Source: Maioricimonas rarisocia (GTDB lineage Bacteria > Planctomycetota > Planctomycetia > Planctomycetales > Planctomycetaceae). Taken from it: a DNA stretch of 64,000 nucleotides. The stretch lies in the NCBI RefSeq assembly GCF_007747795.1, contig NZ_CP036275.1, positions 992,001-1,056,000 of the forward strand, read 5' to 3'. Positions 45,857 through 54,903 of the stretch are shown in pieces. Each line of letters begins with the position of its first letter. Position 1 is the stretch's first letter. Position numbers and translations under genes: made by a program. Under the pieces are notes generated by a model. That model did not search any database, was not told the origin of the DNA, and was given only the letters and a program-made list of their open reading frames with translations.

Positions 45857-46981
45857 ATGATGCGTTACACGATCATACTCGCCATGGCGGGCCAGATTGC
45901 ATCCGTTGCTGCAGTCAGTCATGGAGGCATGATTCGTTATCGGATCGACCTCGAGGTGACGAAGGCGTTCGCGGGGCTTGCCATCGGCGATACGGGGGCG
46001 CTGTACGTCGAACATGCCGACGATCTGATCGATCAGAAGACCAGCGGAGTCTTTCACCAGCACATCGGCTGGTACGGGCATCCTGACGGCCCGACACCTG
46101 TCGAGATGTTGTGGGATTTCGGCGACAACACGGCAGCTCAGTCGCAAACAGGCTTCATCACGATCAACGCGAATCCGCTCCTGAGCGAGTTCAACTACTC
46201 GCTGACGGCCCTCACCGGGGGCTCGGATACGATTGTGAAGGGGGCATTCGCCCCGTTGACGCACTCCCCGTCCAACAACATGTTCATGCGGGACTTCGAC
46301 AAGACGGCACTGAGCGGCGACGATCTCGTGGCCCCCGTCTTCGCCGATTACGACACACTGAACGGTGCGCTCGCGTTCGTCGGGAATTCCACATTCGTCG
46401 GCTACAAGGCGACCGGAATCACTCCGATCAGCGATGCCGACTTCGCGGCACAGCTCATCGCCGGTTCACCCGCCTCGCTGCTGCAGCCGATTTCGACCTC
46501 CGTGAGTCCATTCGATATCAGCTTCGATTACCAGTTCGACGTGGGTGCCGTGGGGTCGGGCGCGACGTTGCAGGTGCTGCTGGATGGGAACCTTTTGCAA
46601 ACCATCAATGCTTCGGCAGCTGGCATCCTGCAGACGACGACCTTTCAGGTCAGCCAGGCATCGCTGCTGGGGCAGAGTGCCCTGAACCTTGAGTTCCGCT
46701 TCGACGGTTCGGCCGGCTCGACGCTGCTGCTGGACAACCTGGATGTCACGGGCAGCGATCTGCTCAACGGCGATTTCCAGACGCAGAGTCTGGCTGCCTG
46801 GGGGACCGGCGGTCCCGGGGCGGTGAGCGTGGCGGCTGTCACATCCTCCTCGTCATCGACCGCTGTCGTTCCCGAGCCTTCGTCGTTGACAATGATGCTG
46901 ACGCTGATCGGCCTGGCCGCCGGCGTCCGACGCCGCAAGAGGTCATTTCTCTGGCGGTCGCCTTCTTCCGACGACCAGTGA
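45857..46981 (+). CDS. PEP-CTERM sorting-domain protein
   Basis: A 374-residue secreted protein with a short signal peptide (ILAMAGQIASVAAVSHGG) and the C-terminal sorting signal VPEPSSLTMMLTLIGLAAGVRRRKR (Pro-Glu-Pro, hydrophobic helix, Arg cluster). The body is a beta-rich domain with SSTSVSPFDISFDYQFDVGAVGSGATLQVLLDG and LEFRFDGSAGSTLLLDNLDV, resembling carbohydrate- or matrix-type jelly rolls. It is probably processed by an exosortase and attached to the surface or matrix. GGGGGAA precedes the start. Confidence 0.88.
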   Translation: MMRYTIILAMAGQIASVAAVSHGGMIRYRIDLEVTKAFAGLAIGDTGALYVEHADDLIDQKTSGVFHQHIGWYGHPDGPTPVEMLWDFGDNTAAQSQTGFITINANPLLSEFNYSLTALTGGSDTIVKGAFAPLTHSPSNNMFMRDFDKTALSGDDLVAPVFADYDTLNGALAFVGNSTFVGYKATGITPISDADFAAQLIAGSPASLLQPISTSVSPFDISFDYQFDVGAVGSGATLQVLLDGNLLQTINASAAGILQTTTFQVSQASLLGQSALNLEFRFDGSAGSTLLLDNLDVTGSDLLNGDFQTQSLAAWGTGGPGAVSVAAVTSSSSSTAVVPEPSSLTMMLTLIGLAAGVRRRKRSFLWRSPSSDDQ

Positions 46982-47092
46982 GAAACGCGTGTCGCATGCG
47001 GCTGGTCTCAACTGGCCCTGCTCGATGCTTGCACCGGCAGAACAGGCCGCCGGTGGCACCCGATTCCGATTTCACCTGAGAGAGGAAAACCG

Positions 47093-47554
47093 ATGAGTTT
47101 CCCGCTGCGCTGCCTCGCCACCGTACTTCTGCTGTTTCCCGTGATTGCCATCAATGTGTCCGCCGCCGGGGATGACGCGGAAAAGAGTGCCGTCGAGAAA
47201 GAACTGGACGAGCATGGCAAACGATGGCAGAAAGCCGTCGAGGAGCGGGACGAAGAGACTCTGCGGGAACTGCTCGCCGAGGACTTCATGGCGATCGAGA
47301 CCGACGGCAGCACGAAGACCCGGGAGCAGTACATCGAGAACGTGACCCAGACGAACCTGACGTATCGCGAGGGGGAACTGAAGAACCTGAAGGTTCGCAT
47401 CTACGGGAACACGGCAGTGGTGACGGCGCGGGCGATTCTGGACGTGACGAAGGACGGTCGGGACCTCGATGTGCCGGTGCGGGTGACGTCGGTGCTGGTG
47501 AAACGGAACGGCCGCTGGGAAGGTCAGGTCCTGCATGGGACGCTGATCCGTTAG
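47093..47554 (+). CDS. Exported NTF2-like (DUF4440/SnoaL) protein
   Basis: A 153-residue protein with a signal peptide ending NVSAAGDD. The rest is one NTF2-like cone fold: WQKAVEERDEETLRELLAEDFMAIETDGSTKTREQYI, then the beta segments LKNLKVRIYGNTAVVTARAIL and VRVTSVLVKRNGRWEGQVLHG. Many relatives are binding or scaffold proteins with no known reaction. GAGAGGA lies before the start. Confidence 0.87.
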   Translation: MSFPLRCLATVLLLFPVIAINVSAAGDDAEKSAVEKELDEHGKRWQKAVEERDEETLRELLAEDFMAIETDGSTKTREQYIENVTQTNLTYREGELKNLKVRIYGNTAVVTARAILDVTKDGRDLDVPVRVTSVLVKRNGRWEGQVLHGTLIR

Positions 47555-48004
47555 CGCATCGGCGCGACGTTCGGTGGACGTCCGCGACGAGGTGATCTGT
47601 GCTGGGGGCTTGCCTTCGGCTCGACCCCCGCCTGCCCGGCATGGCCTGCGCTCCCTCACGGTCGCGGCTCGTCAGGCCTGCGGCGTGAGGTCATGGCACC
47701 CGTGCCACAGCCGCCTGTCCGGTGTGACCCGGGGGCTGAATGTCCAATCTGTGTCAAGGTCACACAGTCCGATAGACCAGGTGGGGCAGGCATTCCTGCC
47801 TGCCTTGATCGGCGTGTTCGTTGCCGGCTGTCGCGTGTGCAGATCAGCCTGCCCGGCATGGCCTGCGCTTCCTCACGGTCGCGGCTCGTCAGGCCTGCAT
47901 CCGGGCTCACCAGCAGTCACTCACGCCTCGAGCCTCAAGTCTCGCGCCTGTCGCGTAGCGCGGCCCTGATTGCTGCTGTGGGCTCGCCTTCGGCTCGACC
48001 CCAG
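47555..48004. repeat. Repeat-bearing spacer upstream of the insertion sequence
   Basis: Holds a GGGGGCTTGCC...CGACCCCC palindrome (47602-47630), a GGCGTGAGGTCATGGCACCCGTGCCACAGCC block (47674-47712), a GTGGGGCAGGCATTCCTGCCTGCC stem (47780-47806), and the left half of another GGGCTCGCC...GACCCCAG palindrome (47976-48004) that stops at the IS boundary. No gene seen. Confidence 0.7.
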
Positions 48005-48085
48005 ATGGGGATGAAAGCTCGTTGCTCGTATCGGTTAGACTTCGATTGAGTCAAACCACGAAATCCTCCCGAAGGAGCAACGAGC

Positions 48086-49120
48086 ATGTCGACCGTAGCA
48101 CGTTTTGTCGGACTCGACTACCACGACGATTCTGTGAGGGTGTGCGTGATGGATTCCCAGGGCAACGTCCTCGCCAGCCGCGATGTGGACAACCACTGGT
48201 GTGACGTCGCGTCCCTGGTCGAGCACACGCTTCCGGACGGCTGCGAACAGTTCACCGTGGAGGCATCACTCGAAGCCTGCAACGGAGCAGCACACCTGGC
48301 ACACGAACTCATCGAACGGGCCGGTTGGTCCGTCCGACTGGGACATGCGGGGATCGTCAATCGCATGAAGCAGAACCCCGACAAGAGCGATAAGGCGGAC
48401 GCATTCATCCTCGCGGACCTGGTCCGGATCGGCTATCTGCCCCGCGTCTGGCTGGCACCGCAGGAGATCCAGGATCTGCGGACGCTCGTGCGACTGAGAA
48501 CCCAGTACGTGAAACGACAGACCGAAATCAAACTGCGAATCCGTGCCCTCTTGCGAGGTCTGCGACTGAAGGCCCCGAAAGACATCAATCCCTGGACCCG
48601 GGCCTGGTTGGCGTGGCTGAAAGCCACTGAGATGAACGAAATCACGACCTTCGTCCGCGATGAACACATCGAGGAACTCGAACGGATCAAGGAGAAGATC
48701 GGCCGCGTCGAAGCCCAACTCAAGAAGGTGACCAGGGGCGACGCCGTCGTGGCCCGCCTGCTGTCCCTGGACGGCGTCGGCTGGATCACCGCGATCACCA
48801 TGCGGGCCGAGATTGCCCACTTCGAACGGTTCAACTCCGGCAAGCAGCTGGCCCGCTACTGCGGAGTCACGCCCAGGAACGCCTCGTCCGGAAAACGACA
48901 GGCCGATGCCGGCCTGGTCAAGGCGGGCAACAACCACCTGCGGCAGGTGCTCATTCAGGCGGCCCACCGACTGATCAACTTTGACCCTCACTGGAAGGCA
49001 TTTGCCCACCGTCTCAAGAAACAGGGCAAGGAGTACAACGTGATTGTGGCGGCGGTCGCCAACCGCTGGGTGCGTCGACTGTATCACCACATGCAGCCGG
49101 AGCGACTGCTCAGCCCCTGA
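48086..49120 (+). CDS. IS110-family transposase (DEDD recombinase)
   Basis: A 344-residue enzyme. The N-terminal RuvC-like DEDD domain shows D11 in VGLDYH, E59 in FTVEAS, and D102/D105 in KSDKADAF. The C-terminal transposase_20 domain has [43 protein letters not shown] and [18 protein letters not shown], which contains the expected catalytic Ser region. It appears intact. IS110 enzymes are guided by an element-encoded bridge RNA. An 11-bp inverted repeat (48017-48027 with 48075-48085) ends at the start codon and could hide the ribosome site in a transcript started outside the element. Confidence 0.95.
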   Translation: MSTVARFVGLDYHDDSVRVCVMDSQGNVLASRDVDNHWCDVASLVEHTLPDGCEQFTVEASLEACNGAAHLAHELIERAGWSVRLGHAGIVNRMKQNPDKSDKADAFILADLVRIGYLPRVWLAPQEIQDLRTLVRLRTQYVKRQTEIKLRIRALLRGLRLKAPKDINPWTRAWLAWLKATEMNEITTFVRDEHIEELERIKEKIGRVEAQLKKVTRGDAVVARLLSLDGVGWITAITMRAEIAHFERFNSGKQLARYCGVTPRNASSGKRQADAGLVKAGNNHLRQVLIQAAHRLINFDPHWKAFAHRLKKQGKEYNVIVAAVANRWVRRLYHHMQPERLLSP

Positions 49121-49407
49121 CGTGCACTCCGCGGAGGATACTGCGGACGAGCGACGAACAGACAGAATTCTTTGAGAGGAGATGCTGAATCGAACTGTGG
49201 CCCGTGAGACTGACGAGCTCGAGGGTGGCTTGGGATCGTCTCTCCTGACGGAGAGCCTGCTCGTCGCCAGGTGGGGCAGTCGGTCTCTTTCGAAAAACCC
49301 CACATGGGCTACGGACCGCGTCCGGATGCTCGGATAGAAGACTGGGACACACAGTTCGGTTCGGATTTCCGGAAAGTTCGAACCATGCAGTAGACGACAC
49401 TTGACTC
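49121..49407 (+). ncRNA. Candidate bridge-RNA region in the IS right end
   Basis: This is the only non-coding stretch in the element long enough for a bridge RNA, and the IS1111 subgroup encodes it at this end. It contains several self-complementary blocks (e.g. CTCTCCTGACGGAGAG at 49241-49256). GGGTGGCTTGGGATCG (49223-49238) resembles the reverse complement of the target repeat, GGGTGGCT-GGGGTCG. Transcript limits and guide loops are not determined. Confidence 0.4.
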
Positions 49408-49463
49408 GCAACGGGCGTTCATAGAAGCCACCCCATACGTGCTATCGTGCGCTGATCTCCGGC

Positions 49464-51194
<1,731 letters not shown>

Positions 51195-51505
51195 TCGGTG
51201 CGCAGCCTCGGCGAGGGGTGTTGCTGTAACGCTAGCTCGCGGGCGCGGAGGTGATGCTTTCGGGAGACAGCAAGCGGAGTGGCCGTCGCGGCAACGGCCT
51301 TGCGACCGCTACAGGCGTCGCAGGTGGACCGCCAGAACGTGTCCAGGCGGCAGGGGGACGCGAGCCGCTACGACCGGCAGAACGCGTTGGAATTCCGGGA
51401 CAGGAAGTGACCGCCTGACCCTCCGTTGTGAACTACATCAGAGAAGAGGGTCCGCCACGGTCGGCGGTCCCGTCCGGGATCGTTCCCCTCCGGATACCCA
51501 GAATC
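51195..51505. other. Divergent intergenic region
   Basis: About 310 bp between the GT39-like gene and the methyltransferase gene; it should hold both promoters. GTTGCTGTAACGCTAGC near 51219 and the GCAGGGGGACG region show no clear operator. No dispersed repeats are seen. Confidence 0.45.
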
Positions 51506-52234
51506 ATGCAAGCGGCTCATCTCGACGAACTCGTCGAGCTGGAAGAATCGTACTGGTGGCACGTGGCGAAGCGTCAGCTCGCGCTGCGGCTGCTGCAGCA
51601 GTACTGTCCGCCCCCCGGCCGACTGGTCGAGGGAGGCATCGGCTCCTGCCGCAACCTGCTCGAATTCCGCGAAGCCGGCTACGACGTCAGCGGTTTCGAC
51701 GTGATGCCAGAAGCGGTCGAGCTCGCCCACGAACGCGGGCTGACCGACGTACGGCAGCATGACCTGTCGCAGCCCTGGCCGCTGGAAGCCGACTCGGTGC
51801 GGGCGGTGGTGCTGCTCGATGTCATCGAACATATCGAGGATCCGGTGCGGGTGCTGCAGAACGCGGGCGAGGTACTCTCGCCGGGCGGCTGCATCATCGT
51901 GACCGTTCCCGCGTATCAGTGGCTGTTCGGCCGCTGGGACGAAGCTCTGGGGCACTTCCGCCGCTACACCGGCCGGCGACTGCGCAGCGAAGCGCGGCAG
52001 GCCGGCCTGAAGGTGCGGAAGCTGACGTACTGGAACGCCTTCACGCTTCCCGCGGCGATTGCCGTGCGGACATGCCAGAAGCTGCGTCCGCCCCGCGAGA
52101 CGTCGGCCGAGTTTCCTCGTGTCTCCCCGTTTACAAACCGCATGTTGCTCACGTGTGCCGATGCCGAACGCTGGATGATGGATCGGCTGCCGGTGCCCTG
52201 TGGACTGTCTGTTGTTGGAGTGCTCTGCAAATGA
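51506..52234 (+). CDS. SAM-dependent methyltransferase, class I
   Basis: A 242-residue protein with the Rossmann SAM-binding pattern. The first loop is degenerate (RLVEGGIGSCRNLLEFREAGYDVSGFDVMPEAVELA); AVVLLDVIEHIEDPVRVLQNAGEVLSPGG and GHFRRYTGRRLRSEARQAGL are typical of methyltransferases in glycan loci. The start at ATG 51506 is preferred; a GTG at 51428 would add an unconserved stretch. Its stop overlaps the start of the GT2 gene (ATGA), so the two are coupled. Confidence 0.87.
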   Translation: MQAAHLDELVELEESYWWHVAKRQLALRLLQQYCPPPGRLVEGGIGSCRNLLEFREAGYDVSGFDVMPEAVELAHERGLTDVRQHDLSQPWPLEADSVRAVVLLDVIEHIEDPVRVLQNAGEVLSPGGCIIVTVPAYQWLFGRWDEALGHFRRYTGRRLRSEARQAGLKVRKLTYWNAFTLPAAIAVRTCQKLRPPRETSAEFPRVSPFTNRMLLTCADAERWMMDRLPVPCGLSVVGVLCK

Positions 52235-53325
52235 TCGGGTTTGAATCGACCACCGTGCCGCGGAAGCCTCTTCAGCAGGCGCTGATCTCGGTTGTGCTGC
52301 CGCTGTACAACGAAGCCGTTGTGCTGCGGACGCTGCACAAGCGCGTCCAGGAGGCACTCGAGCAGTGCGGCTGCCGCTACGAAATTCTGTTTGTCGACGA
52401 CGGTTCGACGGACGGTGGCGGCGAGTTTCTGGATCAGCTGGCGGCCCGAACCCCTGCGGTGCGGGTCATTCACTTCTCGCGGAATTTCGGTCACCAGGCC
52501 GCTGTGCAGGCCGGGCTCGAGCACGCCGCCGGCGATGCCGTGGTCATCATGGATTCCGACCTGCAGGACCTTCCGGAAGCGATTCCCGACTTCGTGCGGC
52601 TCTGGACCGAAGGCTACGACGTTGTGTATGCGGTCCGGCACGGTCGCAAGGAGAACGGCCTGAAGCGGATGGCATTCTACGGCTTCTACCGCATGCTGAA
52701 TGCTGTCGCGCGGACGCCAATGCCGATGGATGCTGGCAACTTCGGCCTGCTCGACCGCCGTGTCGTCCAGGAAATTGCGGCGCTTCCGGATCGGGACCGT
52801 TACTTCCCGGGACTGCGCAGCTGGGTCGGGTTCCGTCAGACCGGCATCGCCGTCGAGAGGGGAAAGCGGCACGACGATCGCCCGCGAGTGACGCTGACCG
52901 GTCTGTTCCGCCTGGCGAAGACCGCGTTGTTCGCCTTCTCGTCCTTCCCGCTGACGATGTTCTACGGCATCGCGCTGGTCTCGATGCTGGTGTGTGGCGG
53001 CGTGACCGGGTTCACGCTGTACCACAAGCTGGTGACCGGCCTGGCGATCCCCGGCTGGGCGTCGATGACGATGCTGGCGTCGTTCTTCGGGGCGCTCAAT
53101 GCGCTGGGGATCGGCATCCTGGGAGAGTACGCGATCCGTATCTACGACCAGGTGCGGGCTCGTCCGCAGTACATCATCTCGCGGCGGACAAACGTCCCCG
53201 TCGGCGACTCGCGGCGCCAGCAGCAGTTGCTGAACTGGCTGGCCGAGAACTGGTCCGGCGATGAGGAAGAGATCGAAGCACGTCTCGACCGCGTCTCGGC
53301 ACTGGCGGCAACCGCTGCCGACTGA
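52231..53325 (+). CDS. GtrB/DPM-like family 2 glycosyltransferase with two membrane helices
   Basis: A 364-residue enzyme. The GT-A domain has VVLPLYNEAVVLRTL, ILFVDDGSTDGGGEFL, HFSRNFGHQAAVQAGLEHAAGDAVVIMDSDLQDLPE and MDAGNFGLLDRRVV. Two helices follow (FAFSSFPLTMFYGIALVSMLVCGG and MLASFFGALNALGIGILGEY), then a cytoplasmic tail. This layout is that of polyprenyl-phosphate glucosyl- or mannosyl-transferases, which load a sugar onto a lipid carrier for a GT39/GtrC-type enzyme like the one encoded divergently upstream. Confidence 0.92.
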   Translation: MIGFESTTVPRKPLQQALISVVLPLYNEAVVLRTLHKRVQEALEQCGCRYEILFVDDGSTDGGGEFLDQLAARTPAVRVIHFSRNFGHQAAVQAGLEHAAGDAVVIMDSDLQDLPEAIPDFVRLWTEGYDVVYAVRHGRKENGLKRMAFYGFYRMLNAVARTPMPMDAGNFGLLDRRVVQEIAALPDRDRYFPGLRSWVGFRQTGIAVERGKRHDDRPRVTLTGLFRLAKTALFAFSSFPLTMFYGIALVSMLVCGGVTGFTLYHKLVTGLAIPGWASMTMLASFFGALNALGIGILGEYAIRIYDQVRARPQYIISRRTNVPVGDSRRQQQLLNWLAENWSGDEEEIEARLDRVSALAATAAD

Positions 53326-53341
53326 CCGGTCCGAGAGGGCC

Positions 53342-53848
53342 TCAGCGAAGATCGCACAGCAGCCGGACGTGCTGTTCGTGCCGCTGCCGCTCGGGATCGT
53401 CGATCGATGCGACCATGTGCAGCAAGGCCACGTACTCGTCGGGCAACGCGTGCTGGGCTGCACCGGTGACGACCAACTGCTTGTACCAATGATACGGCCG
53501 CAGCACGGGGTCGAGGACTTCGGGGCGGGCCAGGTACGCAAGTGCTTCAAGGCGTCCCTGCGCCTGCGATCGGACGGTGACCGTCTCGCAGTCGTAGCCG
53601 ACCCCGAGTGATTCGCACTCGTCCAGAATCGGCTTGTGGACCGGATCGATCCGCCAGGTGACACCCCAGACGACGTGGGTGTCGTCGCCCGTGGCGAAGG
53701 CATCCGCCTTGCCGGACCCGTCGACGCTCCGCTTATGGAACCGCAGGTCGAAGCCGGCGATGGCCCCGACGTCGACGATTTCGGCCGAGGGGACGCGCTG
53801 GCGCATCCGTGGCCGGCACATGTTGGATCCGTAGGCGAAGATGAGCAT
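53342..53848 (-). CDS. Gamma-glutamylcyclotransferase-like protein
   Basis: A 168-residue AIG2/GGCT-fold protein. The substrate loop is FAYGSNMCRPRMRQRVPSAE, followed by AIAGFDLRFHKRSVDGSGKADAF and WGVTWRIDPVHKPILDECESLGVGYDCETV, where the Glu in DECESLG is the likely catalytic acid. Such enzymes release 5-oxoproline from gamma-glutamyl amino acids or amines. It is convergent with the GT2 gene and unrelated to it in function. Confidence 0.88.
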   Translation of the reverse strand: MLIFAYGSNMCRPRMRQRVPSAEIVDVGAIAGFDLRFHKRSVDGSGKADAFATGDDTHVVWGVTWRIDPVHKPILDECESLGVGYDCETVTVRSQAQGRLEALAYLARPEVLDPVLRPYHWYKQLVVTGAAQHALPDEYVALLHMVASIDDPERQRHEQHVRLLCDLR

Positions 53849-54398
53849 GGAGAAGACGACGGATGACAGGAGAAGGGGACGACACCTCCATTATAGGCAG
53901 GCGTCAACAGGCCGGTGCGAGGGGGCTGATGGTGAGTTGTGGATCTGCAGTCAATGGAGGCCGGCGGTTCGGGCCTCATAATCGGCAAAAAATGCCGAAA
54001 CTGCTATTGACGCATTCCGGAACTTCGTCGTAGCATCCCGCCGGAATTGAGCAGCGTTGCGCACCGGGGCGGTTTCGCAACCACTCATGAGGCATCGGGG
54101 AAGCAAGGTTGCCTCGGGGGGGAGTGCGAGGCCCAATGTCCCAGCCTGTCTGTGGCTTTGCCGACGGGTGGCTCTCTGGCTCAAAGCCGGGACCGACGAG
54201 ATGTCGCAGTCCCAGGGCTGCAGGTCGGGCGGGCATTCAGGTTGAGAGGATTCCAATCGGCCTGCCCGGTCAAACTGAGTCAACGTGGATGCGTCTGAAT
54301 GCGCGATGCTGAGGGGCGGGGCTGCTGTCCTGTTCCTGCGCTGGCTGAGACCGCGGCATTGCGCGCTTCGCGCGCATCCAAGGAAAAGGAGTTCAACA
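53849..54398. other. 550-bp gene-free region before the second csrA
   Basis: No credible gene. A CGGCA-AAAAA-TGCCG hairpin lies at 53983-53997. A possible vegetative promoter follows (TTGACG at 54007, 18 bases, TAGCAT at 54031), about 360 bases before csrA. That distance would imply a long leader or a separate small RNA; neither is established. GCGCGC-TTC-GCGCGC (54361-54375) sits just before the csrA ribosome site. Confidence 0.4.
54361..54391 (+). promoter_or_regulatory. Hairpin and double-GGA ribosome site of csrA copy 2
   Basis: A perfect GCGCGC-TTC-GCGCGC hairpin is followed by AAGGAAAAGGAG, whose second GGA is the Shine-Dalgarno. The same tandem AAGGA arrangement precedes csrA copy 1 (7313-7324). 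CsrA proteins bind GGA, so shared self- or cross-repression is plausible. Confidence 0.5.
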
Positions 54399-54626
54399 AT
54401 GCTTGTTCTGTCCCGCAAGGAAAACGAGTCGATTCAAATCGGCGAGAACGTTGTCGTGAAAGTGGTCTCGATCGGAAACGGTCGTGTTCGCCTGGCGATC
54501 GACGCTCCCCGTGAAATCAGCATCGTTCGCGGTGAGCTCGTCGAGGCAGTCCGCAATCAGTCGGCCGCCCCGCTGAACAGTCCTGTCGAAGCGAAGCCGG
54601 CGGCGGCGCCTGCCGTCGTCAGCTGA
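54399..54626 (+). CDS. csrA: Carbon storage regulator CsrA (copy 2)
   Basis: A 75-residue RNA-binding regulator starting MLVLSRKENESIQIGENVVVKVV, with the conserved GRVRLAIDAPREISIVRGEL segment carrying the RNA-contacting Arg/Glu region. The C-terminal extension is Ala/Pro-rich, unlike the acidic one of copy 1, so the two may differ in partners. AAGGAG precedes the ATG. A long spacer lies upstream and a terminator-like hairpin follows, so it seems monocistronic. Confidence 0.95.
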   Translation: MLVLSRKENESIQIGENVVVKVVSIGNGRVRLAIDAPREISIVRGELVEAVRNQSAAPLNSPVEAKPAAAPAVVS

Positions 54627-54656
54627 CGGAATCGGTTTGCGGACCCTCCTGCCAGA

Positions 54657-54682
54657 GGCCCGGCCATGACCTGGGCCGGGCC
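54657..54682 (+). terminator. Probable terminator after csrA copy 2
   Basis: GGCCCGGCC and GGCCGGGCC form a 9-bp stem around an 8-base loop, followed by TTCCT. It lies 30 bp after the stop codon. Confidence 0.6.
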
Positions 54683-54903
54683 TTCCTGCCTGTGACCGGC
54701 TCCTGCCGGACCCTCCTGTTTCGCGTTCCCTGCCTGTCCGCTGCTGAGCGGATCTTCTAGCATCAATTGCGCTGTCAGCGTGTTGCGTACCAGGTCATGA
54801 ACGGCCGGGGTGACACGATAGGCACACGCGTTCTCATCAACAGGCGGTCGACCCGGTGAGGGCCGGTCTCGCTGTCTGTTGTGTCGATGCTCCGGAGGTC
54901 TCC

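Larger units (their letters stand above)
48005..49427 (+). mobile_element. IS110-family insertion sequence, IS1111-like layout
   Basis: About 1.42 kb. The ends are read from the interrupted repeat: left flank ...CGACCCCAG, right flank AG-CCACCC..., as in the intact repeat ACCCCAGCCACCCGTC. An AG dinucleotide (CT on the other strand) is present at both junctions. Subterminal inverted repeats ATGAAAGCTCGTTGC (48011-48025) and GCAACGGGCGTTCAT (49408-49422) match at 13 of 15 positions. Non-coding sequence is 81 bp before and about 307 bp after the transposase, the arrangement of the IS1111 subgroup. There are no long terminal repeats or target duplications, as expected for IS110. Confidence 0.82.

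Noticed and set aside
48017-48085. The 11-bp inverted repeat before the transposase as the IS terminal repeat
   Set aside because: Both arms are on the same side of the transposase gene. The true inverted partner of the left arm lies at 49408-49422; the inner pair more likely acts on translation.
49270-49290. GTGGGGCAG in the IS right end as another copy of the GTGGGGCAGGC stem repeat
   Set aside because: Only 9 bases match and the complementary arm is missing.
54007-54036. TTGACG-N18-TAGCAT as the promoter of csrA copy 2
   Set aside because: Fair match, but about 360 bases from the gene and with loose spacing; kept only as a remark in the spacer entry.
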